Positions 11,801 through 24,600 of a stretch of 64,000 nucleotides of DNA are shown piece after piece. Location: assembly GCA_963402885.1 (NCBI GenBank), contig OY727096.1, positions 17,961,820 through 18,025,819 of the forward strand, in the 5' to 3' direction. This DNA comes from Antedon bifida. Taxonomy: Eukaryota; Echinodermata; Crinoidea; Comatulida; Antedonidae. The position numbers were made by a program, and so were the translations under genes. How positions within the stretch are numbered: position 1 is the stretch's first letter; each line of letters opens with the position of its first letter. Below the pieces are notes generated by a model. The model ran no database searches. It was not told where the DNA came from and worked only from the letters and a program-made list of their open reading frames with translations.

Positions 11801-14800
11801 GCTTTTTTGTCTACAAGCCTTTTCTTCAACTGGTTCAATATATAATTTTTATCCATTTCAAATTCCTCATCGTCTATTAATTCATTTTCATCATCAAACT
11901 CATCATGTCCATCAAATGCAACTTTTCTTGGTGAAGAGGTTGTTGTCGCTCTTTTAGCTGAGGGATCGCCCTGGTAACAAGACAACACAAATATAAAACA
12001 AAACAAATTGGATCTTGGAGACAAGACAAGGATGGAAAACTATCAACCGAGAGTACAAATCACCAAGTCACATATGGACCTCTAGAGGTCAGTCTATTTT
12101 TAGTTACAAAGAAGAAGCAGTTCATAATAAGAACATTGAAATAATTGTTTACTAACCTTCTGACGACTTCTTAAATTGTACATGGCAGGTCTATCTATTG
12201 TGTTGCGTGGTAATGGCATTGACTGACCTAGGCTGGAGCTGACATCCTCATGGGCTATGTATCGGGAATTTCTATGCCTGTCCAAGCCTACATCTCTGTG
12301 TCTATGTAATGTGGATGATGCTGCTTCACTGGTTCCAGGCCTTTCTATGCCAGAGTATACATCTGAAGAGCTATGAATATTGCTAGGCCTATCATCTCCA
12401 GGGGTAGGCCTGTCTCTCCTCGTTTCTCTAAGCTCTAAGGCAGCAAGTTGATCTTCCTCATCATCATCATCAGATGGTGGGTGGGATAAAGTATGCGCAA
12501 TCTTTTGATTTCTTCCACCAGTGTTTGTTTGCTTTTCAGCAGGCTGTCGGTCTGTACAAATAAAATAATTGTTATTACTATTCAATGATTACTATATGTT
12601 TTTAGCCTACTGTTTTCTCAGGATGTGACTATTGGCACAGTTAACTGGGTATTTAATTTATTATTTTCTATCCTGTGCTGATAAATAACAGAATGAAGGA
12701 ACATGGTCGACCTTGCCCATAGATAACATGGCATTAGATTTGTGTTGATCTATGGTTGACCATGTTTTTTAATTCCAAGCTATGGCAACTTAAAGAACAA
12801 TATTCATACCATCAGACACATGGTAATGATGGTGAGTATGTAGATGATGCCTAACTGTAGTGTCTCCTTCAGTTTTTCTTAATCTCCCATCTTGATGCTC
12901 CCTTCGGAAGTGTGGATGGGAAGCAGGTTTTGGTCGGACACCTAGGCTTGCGAACGCATTCTCTTCTGACCTCATTCCTGATGGTTTAGGATGGTGCTTG
13001 GTGGCTGATGGTGGTGATGACAAAGAACTGGATACTTCCTAAAAAAGAAAAGACCAAATCAAGAATTGTAAATGTCTATAGGTCTAATGCTCTGTCTACA
13101 CTATCAAACTTTATGTTACAACAAAATGTGGTAGTGATATGACATCATCATGTTCATATATGGGCACATCACATTTTTTTTTGTCAAACTAGTTTCATAG
13201 TGTAGACAGAGCTTAAGAGAGTACATGCATTGATTAGTACTGAACAACTGAATAATAAACCATAAAACTATTTCTAACCTCAACTTGTAAATTACCATGG
13301 TCAGAACTTCTTTTGAAAAGGTGTGTGGTAGAGCTGATATCTGCAATATGAAGAATACATTATAGAAAATAATGAATAATGAATGAAATATATGCTAGAT
13401 AAATACTTTTATATATATATAAGAAAATGAGGACATTACTTGTGCCAGTGCTTCTAAGTGTTTCTATCACTCGAAGCTTTTCAATTGATTCATTTTCTAA
13501 AACTCTTTGCTTTATCTTCTCTCCTTGACTTTCTTCCGATTCTAAAGACCGTGATGGTGACTCAATGTCTCTTGAAGGCACATCTGACTCTTGAGCTCTT
13601 GAGTGTGATTTTGAAGCAAGCCATGCACTTTTTGTTGGAGCCTTTGAAGAAGCACCAAATGGCATTTCATGTGCTTCTAATAACCTTGATTGTGACTCTG
13701 TGCTTCTTAATCCTGCAGTGGAAAGTGGTCCTGTCTTTGATGGTGACCATGTGGTTCTTTGTGGTGGTTTAGTTGTCCTTGATGATTGGCCAGTGGTTCT
13801 TGACAGTTTTCCAGTGGATCTTGATGAATGACCAGTATCTTGACCAGTGGAGGATTCTTCTGCAGCTCTCATTAACTCTCCCACATGTCTAGAAGGCAAC
13901 TGACTACCAGAAATGGTTAACGCATCTTGAGGTAGAATGGCGACTGTGTTACGAGCAAGGGCATGGTGAGGAAGCTCAATGGTGGAGTCGCTGCTGTACT
14001 CGCTATCATACTGACTTTCAACGTTGGAGATTGTACTTGGTAAACTAACATCATTCTGCTTCACCCTTAACATATACAAGAGCATTAAAAATGTATTAAT
14101 GAACACAATAGTATCACTACAGTTCTTCTTTCAAGACCATGTGATTATATGTACATCATCTAAAGCTCTGTCTACACTATCAAACTAGTTTGACAAAAAA
14201 GTGTGATGTGCCTAAAATATGGTAGTGATGATATCATAATGTCCATACAGTATATGGGCATAATCCCATTTTTTTTGTCACATAAAGTTTGATAGTGTAG
14301 ACAGAGGCTTTTTGTAGTGGATGCAGTCGGTGCAAATCTAGTGGAAAGTCTTAAAATAAACCATAATTATATACACTATCTACACAAGCACAACTACTGC
14401 CCAAATAATATGCATATGATGAATAATTCATGCATATTTATACAACATGCAGACACTTACTTTTGAAATGAACGCGTCTTATTTCTTGATCTGGTTCCAT
14501 AACTATGATCCCTTGTTCCAAGTTCCTCTTGAAGGATATCTGAGATTGTTGAGATCGTCCCTTGTGTCAAAACATCTGGGTCAATTGCACTTTGCTCATC
14601 TAAATGTGCATGAATGTAATTTAATTATCAATTACAGTAAAACCTACATTTTATGTTCCCTGGATTTTATGTACGCATTAAATAACTGATGTCATGTTTT
14701 GTAATTTAATACATAAGAGTACATTGTTGTTTACCTCCGCGTCGAGTCAATGACATGTGTCTGTCTGTTTGTTAGTAGGATAACTCAAAACGTAATTACA

Positions 14801-16548
14801 AGATCTTTACCGAAATGAAAATACAGAAAGATATGTGGTCAAGGACCACTCCATTAAATTTTGGAGGCAATCCAGATCAAGGTCCCAATTCTGGACAACT
14901 TTTTAGTATTATTTTCAAACCTGCTAAGTATTAAAAGATAGGAGACAATTTTCAAAAGCCGGCGAGCAGTCTTAAAGTAACAAGTAAACTGAAATTGCAT
15001 TTTTTCGAGAACTACTAAGCTTGTCCAAAAAACTTCAATTTTGTACAAGAGGCAAGAGTTATAATTTGTGATTTGTAATGTTAAAACATAATTTGATTTT
15101 ATGTACAGGTTTTTTGATACTAGTAGTTTTAAAAACATATTTCTTTTCAAATTCTCCCATTTGTTTTTGCCGTTGCTGTTCTATTGTTAGTCAACTGAAA
15201 CTATTGTTAGTTGAAAGGCTGGTTACATAACCGTTACACTAAATTCGCATACACATGGTTGTAGTAAAATTAGCCTATTCACACACAGCATTAAGACACA
15301 ATAATAAAAAAAATATTTTTTTTGTTTTCGGTGAAATCTCATATAGAATTTTACTGTAATAGTACCGTTCTAGTTGTTTTTTGTGATTTTTCATTCATTA
15401 AAGTGTTTGTATATTTCTAGGCCTAAGCTGTAAGTTATTAAATACAGCCTTAGCTATAGCCTGTTGGGAGGTTACGGATCCAATGTTTTATAGGTGCCTT
15501 CAAATCAAGTTTCGCTTGTGGATATTTTCGTCATATATATTTCCCAATTTACTCATAGTCTTTTCGTTGGGACACAGCCTTGTGCTAAAAACAAATCTCA
15601 TCAGATAACTAAAGCTCTGTTTTCAAACTAGTTTGACAAAAAAAAGTGTGATGTTCCCAAATAGGGTAGTGATATGCCCAAATATGGTAGTGACATGACA
15701 TCATCATGTCCATATATGGGCATATCACATAAAGTTTGATAGTGTAAACAGAGCTTAAAAATACAAAATAGATGTTCAGACCTTCAACATCAGTAGATTC
15801 ACCACTTGTTATCTGTTCCATAACATACTCCATCAATCCAATAAATATCTCAAGCAAGTAACGAATGGTGACATGATCTCTGTCAACGATTGCTTCACCT
15901 GAGATATGTGAAAGGTCAGCGTGGAGAACATCTCGGGCCAGAGTGTCTATTATTATCTGTATATTGGTCAGTTCATCCTGTTTGTTTCTTACAGAGACAA
16001 TATCTAGAAGGTCAAAAGAATTTGTTTTTATGGTTTTTAGTATTATAATATACACTAAATTATTTTTGTCTTATATAGTCTAATATAATGAATGATTTTT
16101 TGTTATAAATCTATTTTTATTATTTCTTAAAGATAATCAGCAGATTTGCTCCTCAAAGTCTGTAGAATTACTGCAAGGTGTTTGCAAGTGAATACACCTA
16201 TTGTTATTTTCACCATTAAAACTTACGTGGATGTTTTTCACCAAGAATACCCTCATAGAGGGTGACAAACATTTGCGATGTACATTCACCAAGGTCTGTG
16301 ATAACTGGCAGTTGAAACCTTTGCAATAATTCATTGGCCATCACAACAAAACCTACAAAAAGATTTGTAATCATTTTCATGTTTTTTTTTTTTAAATATG
16401 CCATGCAGACCTCCTGTCCTTGCCCTTGTCATACTGTAGTATATGTCATTATTTAAATATAATCTAGACTAGCCTATTAGGTGTAGTCTAGTTAGGTTAG
16501 CCTCACTAGGTGGAGACATTGAATCCACTTACCATATTCAGACTCCAT
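8768..16548 (-). CDS. CEP95: Centrosomal protein of 95 kDa
   Basis: CEP95 is a centrosome/spindle-pole protein. Coding exons in minus-strand order: 16548-16533, 16352-16227, 16003-15782, 14599-14461, 14065-13440, 13340-13279, 13038-12810, 12551-12157, 11970-11792, 11590-11320, 11179-11087, 10931-10862, 10771-10667, 10579-10413, 10279-10205, 10075-9923, 9793-9660, 9103-9019, 8932-8768. Phases agree throughout, giving about 1103 residues. The N terminus ([34 protein letters not shown]) matches the calponin-homology-like start of the family. The C terminus ([39 protein letters not shown]) matches its Lys/Glu/Arg-rich coiled coil. The middle is Ser/Thr-rich and variable, with a short SSRTTG-type repeat near residues 230-260. 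Vertebrate CEP95 is near 820 residues; the excess is in this linker. A non-coding first exon is likely at 17609 upward. Confidence 0.92.
9177..9297. mobile_element. MITE family A, copy 3 (CEP95 intron)
   Basis: A shortened member, about 120 bp, with both terminal repeats present (AAGCTCAGTCTACACTATCAA at left is the one-base variant; CAGAGCTT at right). Part of the left inner arm is deleted. Confidence 0.85.
9471..9611. mobile_element. MITE family A, copy 4 (CEP95 intron)
   Basis: Full-length element with both terminal repeats, in the orientation with GTGTGATTTGCACAAATATG at left. It lies only 50 bases from the end of CEP95 exon 9660-9793. Confidence 0.88.
12701..12764. repeat. Hairpin-forming inverted repeat in a CEP95 intron
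   Basis: ACATGGTCGACC...CATAGAT is followed after a short loop by ATCTATGGTTGACCATGT, giving an imperfect stem of about 20 bp. It could be a tiny MITE or a chance palindrome; no further copy was seen. Confidence 0.5.
13087..13215. mobile_element. MITE family A, copy 5 (CEP95 intron)
   Basis: Both terminal repeats are present; the interior matches the family (GGTAGTGATATGACATCATC, ATATATGGGCACATCAC) with a deletion in the left arm. Confidence 0.88.
14161..14310. mobile_element. MITE family A, copy 6 (CEP95 intron)
   Basis: Full-length element with the left end AAGCTCTGTCTACACTATCA and the right end GATAGTGTAGACAGAGGCTT. Confidence 0.9.
15610..15757. mobile_element. MITE family A, copy 7 (CEP95 intron)
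   Basis: Left end AAAGCTCTGTTTTCAAACTA (internal loss of the CTACACTA block) and right end GATAGTGTAAACAGAGCTTA. It ends 24 bases from CEP95 exon 15782-16003. Confidence 0.87.
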
Positions 16549-16715
16549 TATTAATCTGAAAGAAAAAAACTGAATACAGTCATTTTTGGCCTAGGCTTTT
16601 TGTATTATTAATTCCGGATAATAAAAGAGTTTGGGATGGGCTGCTGGGTGGGTGTGAACCGGCCCCTCTATGAAAGTTTTCAATAATCAATATTTTATAT
16701 ATATATATATATATA

Positions 16716-16895
16716 TGGTTAGGGCAACTGCATATCAAGCAGACGGTCCGAGTTCGAGTCTCGGTTGGGGCGACTTTTTCTCATTCTCCCAGATTTCCTC
16801 ATCTTTATCGTTTCAAAAATTAATTAAATAATTTTCAGTGTATCACCGGGCGGTTTGGAATTTATTTCTATGCCTGTTGTGTTTATATATATATA
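16716..16895. mobile_element. 5'-truncated tRNA-derived SINE copy
   Basis: About 180 bp identical to the body of the element at 17073: GGTTAGGGCAACTG, a box-B-like GAGTTCGAGTC, a T-run, then the conserved tail CCCAGATTTCCTCATCTTTA. It starts inside a TA microsatellite rather than at the tRNA 5' end and finishes in another TA run. It lies about 370 bp from its near-identical partner, suggesting a local duplication through the TA tracts. Confidence 0.8.
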
Positions 16896-17072
16896 AAAGT
16901 ATCTCTCGAGATCCCGCTTAGTGAATAAATATACTGAATTATAGATGAGGGCGTATCAATTTGATCTCTGGTGCGCGTGCGTACAACTGAGGACTAGTTG
17001 TGTTCCAACCGTACCACGCCGAGAATGTTAAAGGGTCGTTATCCGATCGAGTTAAAGAACAATACCATGAAA

Positions 17073-17273
17073 GCCCCAGTGGTCTAATGGTTAGGGCAAC
17101 TGCATATCAAGCAGACGGTCCGAGTTCGAGTCTCGGTTGGGGCGACTTTTTCTCATTCTCCCAGATTTCCTCATCTTTATCGTTTCAAAAATTAATTAAA
17201 TAATTTTCAGTGTATCACCGGGCGGTTTGGAATTTATTTCTATGCCTGTTGTGTTTATATATATATATATATA
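17073..17273 (+). mobile_element. tRNA-derived SINE with foldable tRNA head
   Basis: The first ~72 bases fold as a tRNA: acceptor GCCCCAG/TTGGGGC, a D arm with TGGTCTAATGG (box A), anticodon stem CTGC/GCAG with loop ATATCAA, and a perfect T stem CCGAG/CTCGG around TTCGAGT (box B). A T5 run follows at once. The ~130-bp tail (CCCAGATTTCCTCATC onward) is shared with the copies at 16716 and 51374, which marks it as a SINE rather than a tRNA gene. The head resembles tRNA-Glu/Gln more than tRNA-Asp, despite a formal AUC anticodon. Confidence 0.75.
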
Positions 17274-17541
17274 AATCCAAAGGCAAATTACTGAAAAAAA
17301 TGACAATGCTGTGGGTATCAGTGGCTGGATCTCAATGGAGATACATATATATATATATTTTTTTTTTTCATGGTAGGCCTATGTTATAATAATCATGACG
17401 AATCGTATAGCATAGAATTTTGGCTGGTTTGAAATGATAATACTGGGCTAGGCCAATGCCCCGCCGACAACATCCCCACCGTACCCGGGAAAATGTCCTC
17501 CTACCGGCCCATGCATTCACAGCCTCACAGTTTTACCTCCA

Positions 17542-17592
17542 CAAACACACAACAGTAGGGCCTAGGCTAGGCCTAGGCCTAGGCTAGACTAT
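17542..17592. repeat. AGGCCT/TAGGCCTA simple-repeat cluster
   Basis: Alternating AGGCCTAGGCCT and AGGCTAG units occur here. Similar clusters occur at 19168-19190, 32680-32820, 35260-35340 and 50690-50780. It lies just downstream of the predicted CEP95 first-exon donor. Confidence 0.7.
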
Positions 17593-17608
17593 AATTAATT
17601 AAACTTAC

Positions 17609-17860
17609 GTATTTTTGGCATAATTTTATTGCATGATTTTCTGAAACAAGCTTTAACAGTTTTTAACAATACTGTCAAATTATTTGGTCAAGAAAACAGG
17701 AAAAATCACAATGAATAAAGTGTTTTACTATCTAGGCCTAGCCTACATCACGAAGAATTTAAATGAACCGCGGTGGTGCGTCGAAGTCGGTTATGTTTTC
17801 GTGACGGATGACGTCATCTTTAGAATTTTGTTATCTCTCCCCAAGCTATTAAAAAAATAT
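17609..17860 (-). promoter_or_regulatory. Likely CEP95 promoter and non-coding first exon, with CRE
   Basis: On the minus strand a strong donor (GTAAGTTT) follows position 17609. The exon with the CEP95 start codon has a good acceptor (tttttctttcag) seven bases before ATG, so a spliced 5' UTR is likely. A perfect cAMP-response element TGACGTCA lies at 17809-17816, beside CG-rich sequence (CCGCGGTGGTGCGTCG). The transcription start is inferred, not seen. Confidence 0.45.
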
Positions 17861-17902
17861 TGTTAGTATGGTTTACCAAAAGCGTCTATAAAAAATAAAT
17901 TA

Positions 17903-17998
17903 GTCTGGTCAACACTCTCTAGCAAACTTTAGAAACCTAACTAAGAGTTTGCTATTAAACTTACACACAAATTTTGCTAGTGTAGACTAGGCTTAGTA
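17903..17998. mobile_element. Short palindromic element (about 95 bp)
   Basis: TAGTCTGGTCAACACTCTCTAGCAAAC is mirrored by TTTTGCTAGTGTAGACTAGGCTTA (each counted loosely, with mismatches). The end motif CTACACTA recalls MITE family A, but the interior differs. This is a probable separate mini-MITE. Confidence 0.5.
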
Positions 17999-18672
17999 TA
18001 TTTATTTTTTATTTATTTATTTCTTTATTCTGACATAAAATCATAGGATAAAAACACAATAAAGTACCGAGGCGGCAAACTTATTTCCATTGTGGTCCTA
18101 AACAAATATAACAGAATAAACAAGAAAACCAACATAAATAAACATACATATAGCAAATTAAAATGTCTCTCTATAACTGTTTTTAGAATCTTAAACGCAG
18201 ATCTATCTTATTAATTATTAGGATTAACATCTTTAAATATATTTTTTTTATAGAATTTACAATACAGTACTACAACAACTATTTTAGCTAATAACGCCAC
18301 TGGACTGTACTTTATAATACATTTTTTAGGCTAGTCTAGTTAAACAAGTAAATAATTTTACAGCAGCAAGTAATATAATATGCACACACGAGAGCCCAAA
18401 CAAAATACAGTACTGTAAACTATACTGTACATACACATTCTTCTTAATAGTTTCAGTGATACCGACACTTAAGGGTTGGCACTTTGTGCGCACACAAAAA
18501 CAATTGTTGTACGTACACACGACATATGAACATACCGTACGTCTGCTCGTCTTATCCCATACACTAATGATTCGAACACTAAATGCACCTATGGCGCGTC
18601 ATGTGTATACAATTTCGTTAACTTAGGGGGTTTTGTTGGTGATTTGTAATGTGCCAGCGTGGAAACGAAAAG

Positions 18673-21600
18673 ATGGCAGCGAAGATGAGCCTCGGGGAAG
18701 ATGTTGTCAAAACACCAGAAATTCCAGAAAACCCAGCAGTTCCCAAAGCTAAAAAAGCTCTCTCAATGGAAGAAGGATTTAGGAAGGTAATAATCTAGGC
18801 CTTTACTTTAAGATTGTTTATACATAAAGCCCCAAATTTGACTTTACAAATTGCTTATTGGGAGGGGTTTATTCAGTCAGTCGGCAATATTTGGGCCTAA
18901 ACTTTGACTAGCCAAGTGAACTTGGTGAGCTCAAGGTCATCATAGACTTGTCGTTGGTCGTTTCGTACTGCCTTACAAAACTCATTTACAAAGTTACATA
19001 ATTGTCTGTTAAATAGAGACATTTGTATAAATAATAACATAATTATGAAATAAATATGTAGTAGTAGGGTTTACTCTTCTTGTACTGCCGGTCGAAATAA
19101 CATTTAATCATTATAAGATCTTTGTTTGTTGGTGTTAATTTTATTTAACTTGTTGTATTATGTAACTAGGCATAGGCCTAGGCCTAGTAATACTGTACTA
19201 GTATATTGAACTCTGTTATTAATAATACTATTCTGGTAATATACATGTTTATTATTTTGAAATACAGACATTCTTTGAGCCTGGACTTAAGGAACTCTCA
19301 GAGCAGATGGATGAGTCTTTAAAAGCTATTGAAGAATATAACAAGTAGGTTTTAAAAAATGAGTACATCCAGGTTTCTCTCCAATAACAGACCATCAAAT
19401 TAAAGACAATCGCTCCAACAAGAGACCACTTTATTTATGTTTCCCACTTAGTATTACTGAGTGCACTATACTATAAAAATGCTCCTATTATTAATGAAAG
19501 CTAAAATGTCAATGTGGTCTTAAAATTGGAGAGATACTTATATACAATAAATGAATAAAATTTGTTGATCATACTTATAGCATGATATGGGCACCTTTCT
19601 GTAAAATTCTTTTTCCATTTACTCCTGTTTATTTGTTTGTTTTTTACTTTATTAAAATCTTTTAATTACCATATTAATGTCTCATCCTTAAAACTTATCA
19701 CATTTTCTTTTTTCTACATTACCCAAGTCAGTAAATCTACTATTTACATTGTGGTGCTAAATTGGTTTTAATGATAAAAACATGAATGGCTCGGGAGTTC
19801 ATCACTGATGATTAAACCTACCTCGCTTTCTATGTTTTACCCTATACCTTGCATTTCTAGGGAATTGGAACAAGAGCGCGAGGAAAATTGGAAGAAACGT
19901 ATACGAGAAATACGTAATCTTCCAGTGGAGATTGAGGCCAGGTAAAATGATTTACCCCGATGTGTAGTTGTGATCTTATCAAAACCGTTTGCTTTGTTTG
20001 TGGGTTTTCTTATAATAATACTATAACTATTATATTCCGATTCTGTTAAGCACACTTTGCTATTTAATTGATCTTTCTGCACTTGACCCCTGACCAATGC
20101 ACCAGCAATGGTGTTTTATGTCACAGATACAGAACTATAGCTCCATAAAATGTATGTAATCCACTGATCTAAAATTCTTTATTCAATGTAAATTTCAACT
20201 TGGATAAAAAAATAACACTATTCACAATTTTGATGTGGTGTCAAATGCCGGTAATGTGATGAATGTACTTAACAGTAATAACAACTTTAAAGTTTGTGAT
20301 TGTGTTGACACAGTTATTGTATTTCAGAACCAAACTTAAGTGGTGACATCGTCCCAAACTAACTGCACACTGATTGCTCTGCTATTTAGTGCATAGAAAA
20401 CTGTTGTATTTGTTGCTTTTAAATGCAGTTGTTTGAATTTAATAACATTATTGATAATTTAATTTGGTTTCTTTCCAGTGGGCAGAAGATTGAAGATATA
20501 GTAAAGAAATTACAAGACTTGATTTTGTATGGTGATGGAACATCAGATAAAAAAGAGCCGTAAGAAATTTTATTTTGATTGTCCTGCTAGACTATCTAAT
20601 GGCACATTCTGGCAGAATTACCAGTGATTGATTGGTGGCTTATTAGGGACTACTTTATAAGGAATTGATCCTGTATATATAGTACATGCTTTTACGAATC
20701 AACATTTTGAATGCACTGTGCGAGATCCATACATATGATATTTCCGTTTTCTGTCCTTCAGTATTGTGCAGCCTAGCAAGCTAGAAGATGTTGCCCACAT
20801 CGCCATGCTGGGTCAGACGCTAGCAGCCTACATGGCTACGTTGGATCCTCCACACCTTAAAAAACTATCAACAAGAATTGTTTCTGATGTTACCCTATGG
20901 CTTTCAAGAATATTTAGGTATAGTTAAAACATTAAGCTCTGTCTACACTACCAAACTAGTTTGACAAAAACAAGGTGATGTGCCCATATATGGACCATAT
21001 TTGGGAATATCACTAACATATTTGGGCACATCACACTTTTTTTGTCAACCCAGTTTTATAGTGAAGACAGAGATTTAAACATAATTTCAGTATAGTGCAT
21101 GCTTGATGTTTGACCCTAATATGGGAGTACTCTCTCTAAATACAATATTTCACTATTTCTGCCTTTAGGTTCGATGACTCTTCAGCTTTCTACCACTCTG
21201 ACGACCGTGATGGTCTAGTACGTGTTTGTCGTTTAGCTTTAAGCAACAAGTACGAGAAGTATGGTACAGAAGGTTTCAACTCGCTCTATACCAAACCTCC
21301 AGTTATTTATATAAGTGCCGCAAGTCGAACTGGACTAGGTCAATATATATGCACTCAGGTTTGTATCAGACGTTTTGCATTTTGACTTCAATGTATTAAA
21401 GGAGTGTGACAATATATTGTATAGTAACCAATACAACTTTGCAAGGGTATTAGATGATACATTTCCAGTAAGAACCATAACCTTTGTAACACACCTATTA
21501 AGGGAACACCTTCCCTTAAAGATGTATTGTCCCCCTGAAAAAATAATTCTTAAAACATTTTTTTTTAAATATTCCATTTTAATGTAACATCATAGTTATC

Positions 21601-24600
21601 CACTTTAACCAAAAATTAGATCGAAAAAAAATGTATTTACCTGAAAAAAATGTAATTTAAAGCAAAAAATGGTCAAATTGGCTGCCAGCCAATGGATTTT
21701 GATTGAATTTATTTTGTCATTTTATAAGTGAAAACATTTTTTTTTTTCGTTTTTTTTTCTATGGAAGTGATTAACTTTATTAAAACTATAAAATAACATA
21801 TTCAAAGTCTGATTTAATTAATCTTCATTTTTCATGTTTTTGGGGGACAATACATCTTTAAAATGGATGAGAGGCAATACAGTATGTGTTTTACCACTAC
21901 AGCCAATTTCCCCCATTGACTAAACTATGGGTTTCTACTGTATTTAAAGGTTCTATTTAAATAGTTATGTTCTTTTTCAGCTTGGTCTGCCATTGTCCAG
22001 TCTCTGTACTGTTCCATGCAACACTGTGTTCGGCTCAACACACACTATGGACATTGCATCACTAGAACGACTCATAAAAGATGACGAAGCAACCTCAAAG
22101 ACACCGCTTCTTGTGGTCGCCAATGCTGGTACACCGATGGCAGGGCATACCGACAATTTAACACGGTTGCGGTCAATCTGTGACGAGTATGGTGCGTGGC
22201 TACACATAGAAGGGTAAGCAAATTAATTCTTTTTTTTTGGTGATTCTAACTTTTGTAGTAATAATATATGTAACTGTTTTAAACTTATGTTGTATTTGTT
22301 TGTATTGCAGACATAACCTATCAACTTTGGCCTTGAACTCTGTGCCGACATCAGTATTGGTAAAGATCAATTTATTTATATATTAATTGAATAAATAGAT
22401 ATTTAATTATAAATTTAACATGGTAAACAACCTCTCCGAGTATAATACTTAAATCAAAACAAAATTACTAATACTAATAATGTAAATAAAGTTGAACTGA
22501 AAGCAAGTAGTATACAATAAAATATATTCTCTATTTTACAGTCTGCAAAGAAAGTTAACAGTTTGACCCTTCAACCTGGTGTATGGCTGGGTCTTCCAGG
22601 CTCTCCAGCTGTCACGCTCTATAAGACGTCTGATCCTTCTATGAGCCTAGCAGCTGAGCTCTGTCATTCTCAGGTGCATGAGCGACTCTGTGCTCTACCA
22701 CTGTGGCTGGCCTTGCAGTACATGGGTCAGGAAGGCATTGTTAACACCATAAGGTCTGCTGCAGAACTGGTGAGTACAACTTAATGTTGCTTTTGAAATC
22801 TTAAGACCATAACCAGAATTGCTAAAAATCAGATCCTAGTACTGTACTTGCATCAATAATGTTTCAGTTTAGTTTATTTCACACAACATGTTATATATAC
22901 ATTTGTAATGATAAATATTAAATAATAATACATTTGATTGTGCGTGGAGATTTCAATAAGCCATAATCAGGCCTGGCCATAATGGCTTTAAGTCTAAACC
23001 TCCAGATAAGAAAAAAAAACAATACATGCACTTTCAATAAGTTTCTAAAGTGCAAGAAAAATAAACTATAATGCATATTGTTGTATATAATGTATATTTT
23101 TATTCTTGACAGCATTTTAAGTTTTAAGTCTCATTTCAATTTGGAATGCCATTTTTAGATAAGATGATAATTGATTTCTGTATTCAGTATATTTTATGGA
23201 GAATCACTTTATTTTCAGAGCCAAATGATGCAGCAGAAATTGAGTCAGTTTGGACCAATTCAGCTCTCTGTAAGTTGACAAATTTGATATATTTTATCTC
23301 AAAATAATTCACTGTTTAGAGTTTATATGTTGTAACATAAGGAAAGAAAGATTAAGTTTGTAATTTGAGTGTTTATACAGGCTTTGACTCTGTAACAATA
23401 ATCTATTAATTTATAGAATAAACTGTATAATATAACTTGTTTTGTCAGGAACGACCGAAGACCGGTAAAGAGAAACAAATTAAGTTTGAAGGCACAGTTA
23501 TGGATATAGTGAAAAATGTTATATCAGTGTTGGTGAGTATATCATTTTCACTTGTTGTCATCATTTGTTAATATTTTGATTTGCGACGACCAATGACCTA
23601 TGTGGCATCAGTCATTGAATCTAGAAACCACCAGAATTGTGTTGAAAAATAGTAGAGCGAGTAAGTTTCCTATTGCAAGAAGCTTGTGTGTTCCTGGGTT
23701 CAAATGGTACAAGTTGTACTCCAGGCTTACATTATATTAATTGATTGATTTAATGTATTTTGTATTGTTTTTTTTTAGGTACAAGTGGATACAGTATCAC
23801 CTGTTGTTTTATTTAAATTTGATAAAGACAGGACAGAAACTTTGACTGTTGCACCATACAGTGAAACCTCTGTACCTGAAGAGGATTTAGACAAAGAGTT
23901 GTATGATGCTCTTAACACATGGGTAAGTGAGGTTGAGGTATAATATTACATAATTGTAACTTAAAATAGGAAAGTAAAAGAGAGGATTTAAAAGATACAG
24001 AAATTACAGAAGTCAGTTGATGTAAGTCTTGTGTCAAAGGTTGTCTGAAGATTTAAATTAAGTCAGTCAACCATATCATTTTTTTGTTTGTTTCATTAAA
24101 AGTAACACTTATTTTACAGCTTGGTGCTAGAATGAACAAGTTAATACCAAATGTGTACATTGAGGTTGTAAGGGGTGAAGTTGAGGGCGTGTGTCTACGG
24201 TTCAGTCCGATGCAGTCAGCACCATGTAAGTTGAAAGGTTCTGCTGTAGTCAAAAAGTAAATTTCAGTGAGGGTACACCGTAGCACTAATTACTTGTATA
24301 TTTACTTAATAAATACTTACCTTTTTGTTATTTTATCTTGTAGATCATAAAACAACAACCGATGACATTAATGCATTTGTGGAATGTCTTCAAAAGCAGA
24401 TAGTGAGTTGAAATTATGACTAGATATTGGAATACAGTAGAAAAGTTAAGAGGACACATTCAGGACTCAAAAAAGTGTTCCATTATATTAGGGGTGTCCT
24501 TTGAATAGAAATTGGTTTTAGTGTCATCAGGTGTTGGCCATAGTTTTAACATCTTTGTTGCCCCTTATTCGTTTTATGAGCCAGTGTCCTTTTAATAAAG

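Noticed and set aside
17073-17144. Functional tRNA-Asp gene (ATC anticodon)
   Set aside because: The same sequence continues into a shared non-tRNA tail in three copies, one truncated, so it is a SINE; AUC is not the normal Asp anticodon and there is a mismatch in the anticodon stem.
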